Under the pieces are notes generated by a model. The model saw nothing but the letters and a program-made list of their open reading frames with translations. It was not told where the DNA came from and ran no database searches. Below are positions 1-8,626 of a stretch of 49,833 bases of DNA, piece by piece. The position numbers and the translations under genes are program-made. This DNA is from Oscillospiraceae bacterium (GTDB lineage: Bacteria > Bacillota > Clostridia > WRLR01), in contig WRLR01000014.1 of NCBI GenBank assembly GCA_009777515.1, positions 1 to 49,833 on the forward strand, written 5' to 3'. Position 1 is the stretch's first letter. The number at the start of each line of letters is the position of its first letter.

Positions 1-67
1 CCAATAACTTTTTGCGCCAGAAAACCACCCTTGATATAATGGGAACATAGGATATAGCTTATTTTAG

Positions 68-85
68 CATAGATTTTCATGCTAA
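68..85 (+). repeat. Left terminal inverted repeat of the IS
   Basis: CATAGATTTTCATGCTAA. Its reverse complement matches 2602-2619 at 17/18 bases. The left repeat also lies in a local palindrome (TTAGCAT at 64-70 and ATGCTAA at 79-85), which the right end does not share, so the outer boundary on this side is uncertain by a few bases. Confidence 0.7.
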
Positions 86-316
86 CAACTAACCCTAAAA
101 GCAGCGAACGCCTTTGTTTGCTATGACCCTCGAACGCTGTGCGGTTAGGAGGTTCCCCCCAATTATTGTATCGGATTTCCGCAAAATATTAGGTGTAGTT
201 ATCGACATTAATGCGAGTTAAAGTGTTGTTAAATAGTCATATCGTTGCGCAGCACCTTCTGCAAATCGTTAAAACACAAGCGATTGCAGCGCATTAAAGC
301 AGGGACAAATATTGTG

Positions 317-344
317 TTGACAAAATTAACCATTATGATATAAT
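317..344 (+). promoter_or_regulatory. Consensus sigma-A-type promoter of the transposase
   Basis: TTGACA at 317-322 and TATAAT at 339-344 are both perfect consensus hexamers with a 16-bp spacer. The -10 box ends only 6 bp before the ATG at 351, so transcription from it would start at or about the start codon and give a nearly leaderless message. There is no SD sequence before 351. Confidence 0.7.
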
Positions 345-350
345 AGTTTC

Positions 351-2122
351 ATGCTGAAAACAAACCCTAATGCTGATTATTCTTCCTATTTCATCGAACC
401 ATCATCCGCCGTCCATAAGCAGTATTTGGCGCTGAGAAGCTTTTTTGCAGATGGTCAAACGGCTGAACAGGTAGCCAAGGCGACGGGATACTCGGCCAGC
501 ACCGTGTACTCGATGGTTCGTGACTTCAAGGAAAAACTTAAAAGCGATGGCGAGGACCCGTTCTTTAAGGAGAGCAAGACTGGGCGCAAGCCGATTGATC
601 ATGAGGGGGAGATTGAAGAAGCAGTGATCAATCTGCGTAAAAAATATTTCAGCGTCCCGGATATTCAGGTCGCGATGGATGCCATGGGACTAAATCTCAC
701 AATTTACGCTATCGAAAAGATACTAAAGGATGCGGGCTTTGCAAGGTTGCCGCGACGTGACAAGCAATTTCGTAGCGAGGTCGTCTCGTCTCATGGACCA
801 CCCAAAATGGCCACGCCTGTGGCAAGCCGTATTGAACTTGAGTTTGACGTATTCTCATCAGGGCTTGCCGGGCTGCTATGCATACTTCCATACATTGTCA
901 AATATGGGATAGACAAAGCAATTAGCGATTCGCCCTATCCGGAAACAAAGGATATCAGCCGCATTTCGTCCATTTTATCTTTTGTCGCGCTAAAGCTCTC
1001 CAATATAAAGCGCTATTCTGCAGATGACGTGTGGTGCATGGACAGGGGCATGGGGCTTTTCTCCGGGTTAAACGTATTGCCTAAGACCGCGTGGTTCAGC
1101 TCCTATTCCAGCGCGGTCACCCGCGATATGAATGTCGCATTTCTAAAGAGCCTTCAGTCCATATGGCTCAACAACGGTTTGCTGTCAGATACTGTAAACC
1201 TGGATTTTACGGCCATCCCATATTGGGGTGACGGTGACCCATTTGAGAACAACTGGTCGGGGAAACGCGGGAAAGCATTGGCATCAATACAGGCGCTTCT
1301 TGCGCAAGACCCCGAGAATGGGATTATCTGCTATGGAGACACAACCATTCGCCATGCGAATCAAGATGCCGTAGTTCTGGAATTCCTGGATTTTTACCAC
1401 ACAAACAAGCAGGCTGACAATAACCTGAAATATCTGATTTTCGACAGCAAATTCACGACGTAAAAAACTAATCGAGACAAAATGAAAAAGGAATCAAATT
1501 CATAACCGTACGCCGCAGGAGCAAGACGCTTGTTGAACACATCCAAGGGATTGAAGATTCCCGGTGGAGAAAGATAATTGTTGAGAAAGCAAATGGCAAG
1601 GGCAGGACGGTTACCGCATTCGAGGAGTCTGATTTCATAAAGGACTACGACGGCAACATACGGCAGGTATATATCAAGGATAACGGCAAAACGAAACCTG
1701 CGATTTTAATGACGAATGATTTCAAAATACCGTTAGTGGATCTGATCCGAAAATACAGCCGCCGATGGCTCGTCGAAACAGAGATTTCGGAGCATATCGA
1801 CTTCTTCCACTTGAACAGGAACTCGTCGGGCATCGTGATCAAAGTTGATTTCGACCTGACAATGACGATCTTGGCGCATAACATATATAGGCTGTTTTGC
1901 AGTGGATTTAAGGGATACTCTCATTGCGGGGCGCAGGCCATCTTTGACAAATTCATATCGGCGCCCGGTCAAATATTCATTGACGACGGGTCCATCTTGG
2001 TGAAACTTAAAAGAAAGCGCACATTACCTATCCTTCTGGAGCAGACGGATGCTTATAGAGAATTGTCCTATCCGTGGCTTGACGATTACAGCATCCGCTT
2101 CGCCGCAGATTCTACTACATGA
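351..2122 (+). pseudogene. IS1634/IS4-like DDE transposase, frameshifted
   Basis: The first part (351-1463) has an N-terminal helix-turn-helix segment (about residues 30-55) and runs into the DDE core with acidic residues in LDFTAIPYWGDGDP and LIFDSKFTT. It then stops at 1461. The protein resumes in another frame from about 1472 to 2122, with IKFITVRRRSK and the signature YSRRWLVETEI, which carries the third acidic residue (Y-2-R-3-E arrangement). At the junction the expected reading FTTYKN is recovered if one base is restored after 1462; a further in-frame TAA at 1469-1471 sits where a leucine codon would be expected. So there is a 1-bp deletion plus a nonsense change. Programmed frameshifting is unlikely, since the second stop would still block the product. 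Confidence 0.75.
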
Positions 2123-2153
2123 TACGAGAACAACGAGAGAGGTACACACGTTT

Positions 2154-2591
2154 ATGGCAAAGTCATTGGTTTTAAGCGTTTCAATAGGCACAGGCTGTTA
2201 CAGGCACATTCAAATCGGGGAAGGGGCGACACTGTCATCGCTGAGCAGCGTGATACTGAGCGCGTTTGGTTTTTACGACGACCATCTTCATTCCTTCTTC
2301 ATGAATAACCGTGCTTGGGATTCTGATGCCGAATTTGTTTGTCCCGGAGGCGACTTAGATGGTGCGCTTGGCTTTACGGACAAGGTGAAACTGACAAAGT
2401 TCCGCCTTATGAAGGGTGACAAATTCCTGTACATTTTTGATTATGGGGACGATTGGCGATTTCAAATCAAAGTCCTGCGCGTAATTGACGAGCCAACTGA
2501 AAGATATGCTATCCTTAAAAGTGTGGGGAATGTCAGCCAATACAGTGCTTGGAGCGACGACGATGATGATGAAGAAGACGAAGATTTTTAG
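2154..2591 (+). CDS. pRiA4b ORF-3-like protein (IS passenger gene)
   Basis: This encodes a 145-residue protein. The pattern HSFFMNNRAWD followed by KFLYIFDYGDDWRF is characteristic of the plasmid pRiA4b ORF-3-like family (PF07929), whose biochemical role is unknown and which often lies beside or inside IS elements. The frame stays open upstream to 2049 within the transposase tail, but ATG 2154 is the better start: GAGAGAGG lies about 11 bases before it and the family homology begins there. The tail is a run of Asp/Glu (DDDDDEEDEDF). It is intact although the neighbouring transposase is broken, and ends about 10 bases before the right inverted repeat. Confidence 0.65.
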   Translation: MAKSLVLSVSIGTGCYRHIQIGEGATLSSLSSVILSAFGFYDDHLHSFFMNNRAWDSDAEFVCPGGDLDGALGFTDKVKLTKFRLMKGDKFLYIFDYGDDWRFQIKVLRVIDEPTERYAILKSVGNVSQYSAWSDDDDDEEDEDF

Positions 2592-2601
2592 GTCTTACTT
2601 T

Positions 2602-2619
2602 TCAGCATGAAAATCTATG
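2602..2619 (+). repeat. Right terminal inverted repeat of the IS
   Basis: TCAGCATGAAAATCTATG, matching the reverse complement of 68-85 at 17/18 positions. It lies 120 bp upstream of the start codon of the glycoside hydrolase gene, so the insertion has probably replaced that gene's original upstream region. Confidence 0.7.
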
Positions 2620-2738
2620 ATTACTGATGTGCTTTGTCCGATATAGTTGTGCCCAATGCGGATGTTTCCTATAATGATGTGTCCGATGCATATGTGTCCG
2701 ATTGCGTCCAACAATGTTTATTAAGGGGATGGCATAAC

Positions 2739-5700
2739 ATGATTGATCCGAAAATGTTCAAAGACCCTGCAGCGAAATACCGTCCGGCGCCGTTTTGGTC
2801 CTGGAACCATAAACTAGTCCCGGAGAGGCTTGTCGAGCAAATCCGCAGTATGCATGAACAAGGGCTGGGCGGCTTCTACATGCACGCGAGAGCCGGGCTA
2901 ATGACCGAATACCTGAGTAAAGAATGGGAAAAAGCGGTTGAGGCTTGTATAAAAGAGGGCGAGCGGCTCGGGATGTATGCGGACCTTTACGATGAGGATT
3001 GCTACCCGAGCGGCAACGCAGGCGGGCTGGTCACAAAAGGGCGCCCGGAGTTTGCGGCGCAGTGCGTGGTGCTGCGCGAATGCGAGCCTTCGGGTGCGGG
3101 CGAGGACGCAGGCGCAGGTGCGGATGCGGACGCAGGTGCGGGTTCGGGCGCGGGCACGGGTGCGGATGCGGACGCAGGTGCGGGTTCGGGCGCGGGCGCG
3201 GATTATGTATCGGCCGACGGTAAATCCTACTTCTTCGAAATCATTACGAGCCCCGATTCCCCGAGGTGGGGCGCCCCGTCGCCCGACACTATGAACAAAG
3301 CCGCTATGAACCATTATATCGAAATTACATATGATTGGTACAAAGAACGCTTCGGGCAGTATTTCGGCGCCGATTTTTCAAATGTCGTGCCGTCGATTTT
3401 TGCCGATGAGCCCAATATTTCGACCCGGTTCGGGCGCTTAGCCGGTAGCGGCGTTCTCGCTGTTATCCCATGGTCAGGCGGATTTCGCGAGGAATTCATA
3501 AATAGGAAGGGCTATGATGTATGGGGCGTCCTCGCCGGCATGTTCTTTGATATTCCAGGCTATGAAAAGACGCGCTTCGATTTTTACGACGTTTCGTTTA
3601 ACTTGTTTTTAGAGGCCTTCACCAAGCAGATTTATGAATGGTGCGCCAAAAATAACCTTGATTTTACCTGCCATTATTGGGAGCACAATTATCCCCTGAC
3701 GATAATGCAGGGCGATGTGATGGCCCACTATGAATATCTGCAGATACCGGGCATTGATATGTTGTTTAACCTGCCCGACGAACTTGAGCACGAACAATTT
3801 GGGTTCGACTTGATCGTAAAGGAAGTGTCAAGCGCCGCCATACATACCGGGAAGAAGCGCACAATGTCCGAAACCCACGGGGCGGGCGGATGGGACGTCA
3901 CCTTTAAAGATCAAAAACGCATGCTGGATTGGCAGTTCGCCCTCGGGATCAACTATGTCATCCCGCATCTATTTTACTTGTCGATGCAGGGCGATCGCAA
4001 GCGGGATTTCCCGCTCTCGTTCATTAACGAACCTTGGTGGGGGGAGTACAAGGTTTTAGCGGACTATATAGGACGGTTATGCTATTTAATGTCGGAGGGC
4101 AGCTTTGTCGCAGATACGTTGGTGCTGCACAACTTCTCGTCCACATACGCGGCTTATTCGCCGATGGGCGACAATAAATATTTATTGGAGCTGGGGGAGG
4201 AGACCCGCGATTTACTGACGTCATTATCGGGCGAGCAAATATATTACAACCTGGGCAGCGAAAACCTGCTCGCGCGCCACGCGAAAGCGGAAAACGGGAA
4301 AATTGCTATCGAGGGCATGGAGTACGCATTTTTGGTAATCCCGCCTTCAATCACTATCACCCCGGCTACGCTTTCATTGATATCCGAATTTAAAAAGCAA
4401 GGGGGGCGCATCGTCTGCGCGGGCAGAAAACCGGATTTGATAGACGGCGAAAAATCCGGGGAGCTGGCCCAGGTGTTGGCGGACATAACCGGAACCGCTG
4501 TCAATGGCGCTGCTTTGGAGCTGAAAAAGATGGGGGCGATCGGTCTTCGCCTGACTCCGTTGGATAAAGCTTCCCAAAGCAACATGCGCTACATATACGC
4601 GCACGAGCGCGACATAGGCGGCAAGCGGCTGCTTTTTATATGTAATATCAGCCGTTACGAAACAATAGAGTTTTCATTGCCCGTAAGTGGCAGCGTAAAC
4701 GGGTATAACTGCGAAACTGGCGAGATAAGCAGTATCCCGTATTATGGGGACAGCCTGGGCGTGCGCTTGTACCCATGCGGATCGGTCTGTTATTTGATTG
4801 ATACAGCGGCCCCGGCTGAGCGCCTAATGGGGGACATGCCAAAATATTCGTTACTGGCCGACTACAAGGACTTTGCGGTTTCGCGCGAACAGGACAACAT
4901 GCTCGCGATCAATGCATGTACGGTCGAAATGGACGGCGTTTTTGTAGAAAGCGGAATGGCTACGGCCATCGAGCTAAAGCTCCGAGAACACGAAGACAGG
5001 AAGGCATTGGCGTCCAGGCGCCAGCCGTGGACATTCACTGCGGAAGAGAGGGCGGTCAAGAAGCATCTTCGCGCCCGGTACACATTTTATATCGAAGGCA
5101 ATGTCAGCCACCTGCGTGTCGCGGCTGAATACCCGGATGATTTTTCGGTTTCGTTAAACGGGGTCAAGCTGTCCGCCGACGGCTGGTTCATCGACAGAGA
5201 CATAGTGTGTTATCCAGCATCGCACGCAATTAAGCAGGGCGAGAACATCATTGAGCTGGACGGGCTATACGGGCTAGATACAACGATAGAGAGCGTATAT
5301 TTGCTAGGCGGCTTCACCGTGGCGGGCGGCGGCGAAAGCGGTAGTAGCGGCGGCGGTAGCGGAAGCGGAAGCGGCTATTATATTTTAAAGGACGACGCTA
5401 TGCCGGGGCTTGGCAACGCAGCGGAACAGGGCCATCCGTTCTATTGCGGCATGTTGAGTTACGAGACGGAAGTCGAAATCGGCATACCGGCGCCGGGCGC
5501 CAGGGTTATAGCCAAGCTGAACGGCTTTAACGGCGCCGCCGCAAAGGTGTTTTTAAACGGAAAAGCCGTAGCCGTATTGGGGTGGGCGCCGTATGAGGCT
5601 GACATAACGGAATTCGTTGTGCAAGGCAAAAACGCTCTGCGCGTGGATGTGTATTCATCCGGCCAAAATATCTTCGGGCCGCATTCCAAACTAAAAATGC

Positions 5701-5801
5701 CGGGGCTTGTCTCGCCAGGGTCGTTTTATGAACCTGACGAAGGCGTGTTCTTCCCGTACGGGCTATACGAGGGGGTATCAATTTTGACATTGGGCCGCTG
5801 A
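2739..5801 (+). CDS. GH106-like glycoside hydrolase with two low-complexity inserts
   Basis: A large protein of about 1020 residues. The N-terminal segment (PAPFWSWNHKL, QIRSMHEQGLGGFYMHAR, YADLYDEDCYPSG) and the central FTCHYWEHNYPL and MSETHGAGGWD segments are typical of the GH106 / 'related to GH101' family, which includes alpha-L-rhamnosidases. The C-terminal 300 residues look like beta-sandwich carbohydrate-binding modules. There is no signal peptide, so action on imported oligosaccharides in the cytoplasm is likely. The frame is open back to a TTG at 2634, but ATG 2739 is preferred because AAGGGGAT lies 10 bases upstream and the family match starts there. Residues about 118-154 are a Gly/Ala/Asp repeat encoded by a 42-bp tandem duplication, and about 862-879 are a Gly/Ser stretch; neither belongs to the family. 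The substrate is not determined by the sequence. Confidence 0.8.
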   Translation: MIDPKMFKDPAAKYRPAPFWSWNHKLVPERLVEQIRSMHEQGLGGFYMHARAGLMTEYLSKEWEKAVEACIKEGERLGMYADLYDEDCYPSGNAGGLVTKGRPEFAAQCVVLRECEPSGAGEDAGAGADADAGAGSGAGTGADADAGAGSGAGADYVSADGKSYFFEIITSPDSPRWGAPSPDTMNKAAMNHYIEITYDWYKERFGQYFGADFSNVVPSIFADEPNISTRFGRLAGSGVLAVIPWSGGFREEFINRKGYDVWGVLAGMFFDIPGYEKTRFDFYDVSFNLFLEAFTKQIYEWCAKNNLDFTCHYWEHNYPLTIMQGDVMAHYEYLQIPGIDMLFNLPDELEHEQFGFDLIVKEVSSAAIHTGKKRTMSETHGAGGWDVTFKDQKRMLDWQFALGINYVIPHLFYLSMQGDRKRDFPLSFINEPWWGEYKVLADYIGRLCYLMSEGSFVADTLVLHNFSSTYAAYSPMGDNKYLLELGEETRDLLTSLSGEQIYYNLGSENLLARHAKAENGKIAIEGMEYAFLVIPPSITITPATLSLISEFKKQGGRIVCAGRKPDLIDGEKSGELAQVLADITGTAVNGAALELKKMGAIGLRLTPLDKASQSNMRYIYAHERDIGGKRLLFICNISRYETIEFSLPVSGSVNGYNCETGEISSIPYYGDSLGVRLYPCGSVCYLIDTAAPAERLMGDMPKYSLLADYKDFAVSREQDNMLAINACTVEMDGVFVESGMATAIELKLREHEDRKALASRRQPWTFTAEERAVKKHLRARYTFYIEGNVSHLRVAAEYPDDFSVSLNGVKLSADGWFIDRDIVCYPASHAIKQGENIIELDGLYGLDTTIESVYLLGGFTVAGGGESGSSGGGSGSGSGYYILKDDAMPGLGNAAEQGHPFYCGMLSYETEVEIGIPAPGARVIAKLNGFNGAAAKVFLNGKAVAVLGWAPYEADITEFVVQGKNALRVDVYSSGQNIFGPHSKLKMPGLVSPGSFYEPDEGVFFPYGLYEGVSILTLGR
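3117..3200 (+). repeat. 42-bp tandem duplication inside the GH106-like gene
   Basis: Two copies of a 14-codon unit (3117-3158 and 3159-3200) differ by one base (acg versus gcg in the last codon). They encode GADADAGAGSGAGT then GADADAGAGSGAGA. Together with the flanking degenerate Gly/Ala codons (from 3090) they form a 111-bp in-frame low-complexity insert. The near-identity points to a recent duplication. Confidence 0.9.
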
Positions 5802-5861
5802 ACATATAAAAGGGCTCAAGCGTACCATAAATGACATAAATAAAGATATAGGGAGTTAAAA

Positions 5862-6755
5862 GTGGGTTATGTAAAAAACAGAATAATAGCTGAAGTGCCG
5901 CCAATAACAAAAAAACTGAAGATTATCATAGATTCGGACGCTGCTAATGAGATTGACGATCTTTACGCAATCACGCTTGCACTATGTTACCCGGAGCGTT
6001 TCGATATTATAGGTTTCGTGGCGACGCATTTCGCTCAATGGGCAGGGCCTGAAAGTATCAAAGCTTCATATGATGTAATATTGGAATTGCTAAATAAAGC
6101 CGGGCTGGCGGGTAAGTATCCTGTTAAAATGGGGTCGTCCCCGATGCAATATCCCAATGTGCCTAATGATAGCGAGGGCGTAGATTTTATAATAGAGTCC
6201 GCCAGGAGCTGTTCGAGCGAAGACCCTCTTTGGGTCGTCGGAATAGGCGCCGCTACTAACCTTGCCTGCGCGTTATTAAAAGCCCCGGACATTGCGGCGA
6301 AGGCGAGATATGTGTTTCACGCAAGAAGCGAGCATACTTGGCCGGATAGGAGCGTTCAATTCAATGTGTATGGGGACATTATCGCCGCGAAGACCTTGCT
6401 GGAGAGCGATATACCTCTCATTTGGTTCGATACCGGCACATATATCTGTGCTCCATACGAGGACACTCGCAAATATCTTGCGCCTACAGGAGAGGTAGGC
6501 AAATTCCTGCATGAATATCGCGACCGCAACCCTTACTTCGCGTTGCCGGACAAGGGTTTTTTCGATATGGGGGATTTCGCGTTTCTGTTAAATCCTGGCA
6601 TCTGTGAGAGTGAAATCTGCGAAGCGCCCGAGCTAACGCGCTATATGGAATTCAAGCATACTGGTAGGTACGGTCGCATGCAACGCGTCTACGAAATAGC
6701 TCCGTTGAAGGTATGGGAGCTGTTATATGAAGGTATAACCAAATTGAATAAATGA
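5862..6755 (+). CDS. Inosine/uridine-preferring nucleoside hydrolase family protein
   Basis: A protein of 297 residues. Near the N-terminus KIIIDSDAANEIDDLYAI corresponds to the calcium-binding DxDxxxDD motif of nucleoside N-ribohydrolases (here DSDAANEIDD), and WVVGIGAATNLACAL matches the family's second conserved block. Such enzymes hydrolyse N-glycosidic bonds of nucleosides, but related bacterial proteins near glycosidases often have unknown substrates. The start is GTG 5862: AGGGAG lies 7 bases upstream, and the next ATG (5869) is out of frame. It follows the GH106-like gene by 60 bp on the same strand, so cotranscription and a role in scavenging sugars or nucleosides are plausible. The late aspartate of the family would fall in the GFFDMGDFAF region. 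Confidence 0.78.
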   Translation: MGYVKNRIIAEVPPITKKLKIIIDSDAANEIDDLYAITLALCYPERFDIIGFVATHFAQWAGPESIKASYDVILELLNKAGLAGKYPVKMGSSPMQYPNVPNDSEGVDFIIESARSCSSEDPLWVVGIGAATNLACALLKAPDIAAKARYVFHARSEHTWPDRSVQFNVYGDIIAAKTLLESDIPLIWFDTGTYICAPYEDTRKYLAPTGEVGKFLHEYRDRNPYFALPDKGFFDMGDFAFLLNPGICESEICEAPELTRYMEFKHTGRYGRMQRVYEIAPLKVWELLYEGITKLNK

Positions 6756-6785
6756 ACGCAGGAACGAACGATACGCTCAGAATGA

Positions 6786-6811
6786 GGAAGCGCGCGTTTA
6801 CGCGCGCTTCC
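6786..6811. terminator. Perfect 12-bp hairpin between convergent genes
   Basis: GGAAGCGCGCGT, two unpaired T's, then ACGCGCGCTTCC. It sits between the convergent nucleoside hydrolase and Mrr-like genes, and the TAA stop of the latter (6798-6800) is at the hairpin tip. There is no U-tract on either side, so it may be a weak bidirectional terminator or simply an mRNA 3'-end stabiliser. Confidence 0.5.
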
Positions 6812-7259
6812 CCATATTTACCAGCACGTCCCTGTCCCACAGTTGCACGCCCGTGCTCTCGGCCAGGTTGATCGCATTTTTTGAGAACCTGCTGTTCGTA
6901 GCGACCGCCGCCGCGTCGCACCCGTAATAGAGCATCGCTGCGAAAACTTCCTGAACCGCTTTTACCCCGACCGATTTACTGTAGAGCTTGCATTGGATGG
7001 CATAGCGCTCGCCATCCTTCTCCGCTATGACGTCCGCCCCGTAGTCCCCGGTCCTGGGCGTGGTCACTATATCCTTAAACCCGTTTTTGCGCAGCACATG
7101 CGTAATATATATTTCAAATTCCTGCCCGTCGGTTATATCGTCGATGCCGGAACGTCTTATCCGCCATTTGCGCGCAATGCTCCTGGCAATCGGCGCAAGG
7201 CGCGCAACGATCAAGAGGCATAATATTGCAAGTATGGCGATAAAAAATATTTCTGGCAT
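6798..7259 (-). CDS. Membrane-anchored Mrr-like restriction endonuclease domain protein
   Basis: A 153-residue protein with one N-terminal transmembrane helix (about residues 4-22), a basic juxtamembrane stretch (RSIARKWRIRR), then an Mrr-cat fold domain (PF04471). The catalytic pattern is visible as GADVIAEKDGERYAIQCKLY: Asp76, then Gln89-Cys-Lys91 as the QxK variant, preceded by Glu47/Glu49 in the first helix. Family members cut DNA, sometimes modified DNA, and small membrane-anchored forms are common in Firmicutes, where their role is poorly known. AGAGGA lies about 9 bases before ATG 7259. No methyltransferase is adjacent, so this is not an ordinary restriction-modification pair. Confidence 0.78.
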   Translation of the reverse strand: MPEIFFIAILAILCLLIVARLAPIARSIARKWRIRRSGIDDITDGQEFEIYITHVLRKNGFKDIVTTPRTGDYGADVIAEKDGERYAIQCKLYSKSVGVKAVQEVFAAMLYYGCDAAAVATNSRFSKNAINLAESTGVQLWDRDVLVNMGKRA

Positions 7260-7322
7260 CAGGGGCGTCCTCTAAGTGATAAAATAAAACCGTAATGTAC
7301 ATTATATAATCATTATAAGACA

Positions 7323-7452
7323 TAGACGATTGTTAAATTCGTTATTTTGCGGGCGAACACTGTTCGCCCCTACAACATTTTGTATATACGGAATATTAAT
7401 TGACCATATGTAGGGACGCACATTGTGCGTCCGCGACTTTTACAATCACCTA
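7323..7452. repeat. Full-length MITE-like element, copy 1 (130 bp)
   Basis: Terminal inverted repeats lie at 7323-7337 (TAGACGATTGTTAAA) and 7438-7452, the latter reading TAGGTGATTGTAAAA on the minus strand (12/15 match). Inside, near each end, is a perfect 9-1-9 palindrome: GGGCGAACACTGTTCGCCC (7351-7369) and GGACGCACATTGTGCGTCC (7414-7432), in mirror orientation. It has no coding capacity. The element lies just before the URO-D gene and its right end is 28 bp from that gene's start, so it may contribute promoter or mRNA leader structure. Confidence 0.72.
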
Positions 7453-7480
7453 TTATAAAACATCATATGAGGTAACCGCT

Positions 7481-8581
7481 ATGTTCAATTCAATGCTGTC
7501 TCCTCGCGAGATCGTCATGATGGCGTTAAATCACAAGGTAACGCCGCGCACCCCGTTTTCCCTGGGGTTTGGCGTCAACCTCCCGGCTAAGTTGCACCTG
7601 ATGGAACATCTTGGGCACAAGGACGTCCGCCAGACAGACGACTTTTTGTCGTCCTTCGACGACATCCGCCGCGTCGCCCCGCCCTATGTTGGCCCGGACG
7701 ACAGGAACCGCACGCTGCCAGACGGCTGCGCCACAGACATATGGGGCGTTACGCGCAAACCGATAACATACATAAAAGATGGCGTATATAATGAAATATG
7801 CCACTACCCACTCGCAGGGGCGAGGTGCGTCGCCGATTTAGACGGCTACGCGTGGCCAAGCCCCGATTGGTTCGACTATGCGGCGCTGCCCGACGCTATC
7901 CGGCGGGCGGACCCGGACGGATCGCACGCCATAATGATGGGCAACGGCAACATATTTGAAACGACCTGGTATATGCGCGGCCTCGAGCAGACCATGATAG
8001 ACCTCGTGCTGGAGCCGGAACTGCTCGACTACATATTCAAGCGCGTGACCGCGTTCTACATGGAGTATTTCGACCGGGCGCTCGCCACCGCGCGGGGCGC
8101 GGTGGACATCGTCTTCACAGCCGACGACATCGCCGGGCAAAATGGGATGCTGATGTCGCCCGACATATGGAGGACGCAGATTAAGCCTTATCATAAACAA
8201 ATGAACGCCCGCCTGCACGGGTTTGGCGTAAAAATACTATACCACACAGACGGCGCGGCGCACAGCGTTGTCGAATATCTGATCGATATGGGGATCGACG
8301 GATGGGAAGCCCTCCAACTGGACGCGTCCGGAATGGACGCCGACGCTATAAAGAAAGCAGCGGGCGGCAGGCTTGCGTTCCACGGGGGTATTTCGGTCCA
8401 GCAACTGCTGCCATACGCCACCCCGGGCGAGGTCGTGGGCGAGGTGCGGCGGCTCATCCAATGCCTGGGCCGCAACGGAGGCTATATCGCCGCGCCGTCG
8501 CACGCCATACAGGCCGGCACACCCCCAGAAAACATACTGGCGATGCTAAATACCGCACGCCCCGACATTTGGGATACATAA
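7481..8581 (+). CDS. Uroporphyrinogen decarboxylase (URO-D) family protein
   Basis: A 366-residue protein with the URO-D/MtaA TIM-barrel fold. Recognisable parts are MLSPREIVMMALNHK at the N-terminus, the acidic barrel strand FTADDIAGQNGMLMSPDIW, VKILYHTDGAAHSVVEYLIDMGIDGWEALQ, and RLAFHGGISVQQLLPYATPGEV. In heme synthesis the family decarboxylates uroporphyrinogen III, but many Firmicutes paralogues are corrinoid-linked methyltransferases or unknown. No heme genes are nearby, which argues for the latter. The frame extends to 7400 through the MITE-like repeat, but ATG 7481 has GAGG 8 bases upstream and starts the homology. A second, more diverged family member lies at 19263-20639. Confidence 0.82.
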   Translation: MFNSMLSPREIVMMALNHKVTPRTPFSLGFGVNLPAKLHLMEHLGHKDVRQTDDFLSSFDDIRRVAPPYVGPDDRNRTLPDGCATDIWGVTRKPITYIKDGVYNEICHYPLAGARCVADLDGYAWPSPDWFDYAALPDAIRRADPDGSHAIMMGNGNIFETTWYMRGLEQTMIDLVLEPELLDYIFKRVTAFYMEYFDRALATARGAVDIVFTADDIAGQNGMLMSPDIWRTQIKPYHKQMNARLHGFGVKILYHTDGAAHSVVEYLIDMGIDGWEALQLDASGMDADAIKKAAGGRLAFHGGISVQQLLPYATPGEVVGEVRRLIQCLGRNGGYIAAPSHAIQAGTPPENILAMLNTARPDIWDT

Positions 8582-8626
8582 GCGGGTATCATGTGTGTTA
8601 TTGGCATATCGGGCACAATGATTGCT

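Larger units (their letters stand above)
68..2619 (+). mobile_element. Degenerate IS1634/IS4-like insertion sequence with passenger gene
   Basis: The segment is bounded by an inverted repeat: 68-85 on the left and 2602-2619 on the right match at 17 of 18 positions when one is reverse-complemented. Inside are a broken DDE transposase (351-2122) and a small pRiA4b ORF-3-like gene (2154-2591). The roughly 2.55 kb length suits an IS1634-type element that has picked up a passenger. No target-site duplication is visible beside either end (left flank ends tttag, right flank begins attac), and the transposase carries a frameshift and a stop, so the copy looks old and immobile. The family assignment rests on my recognition of the transposase; the exact element boundaries are inferred from the inverted repeats only. 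Confidence 0.72.

Noticed and set aside
61-2630. Target-site duplication around the IS
   Set aside because: Flanking bases (tttag and attac) do not match; any duplication has been lost or the ends are misplaced.
2977-3314. Several Arg/Ala/Thr-rich frames over the glycosidase repeat
   Set aside because: All are alternate-frame or antisense readings of the 42-bp repeat.
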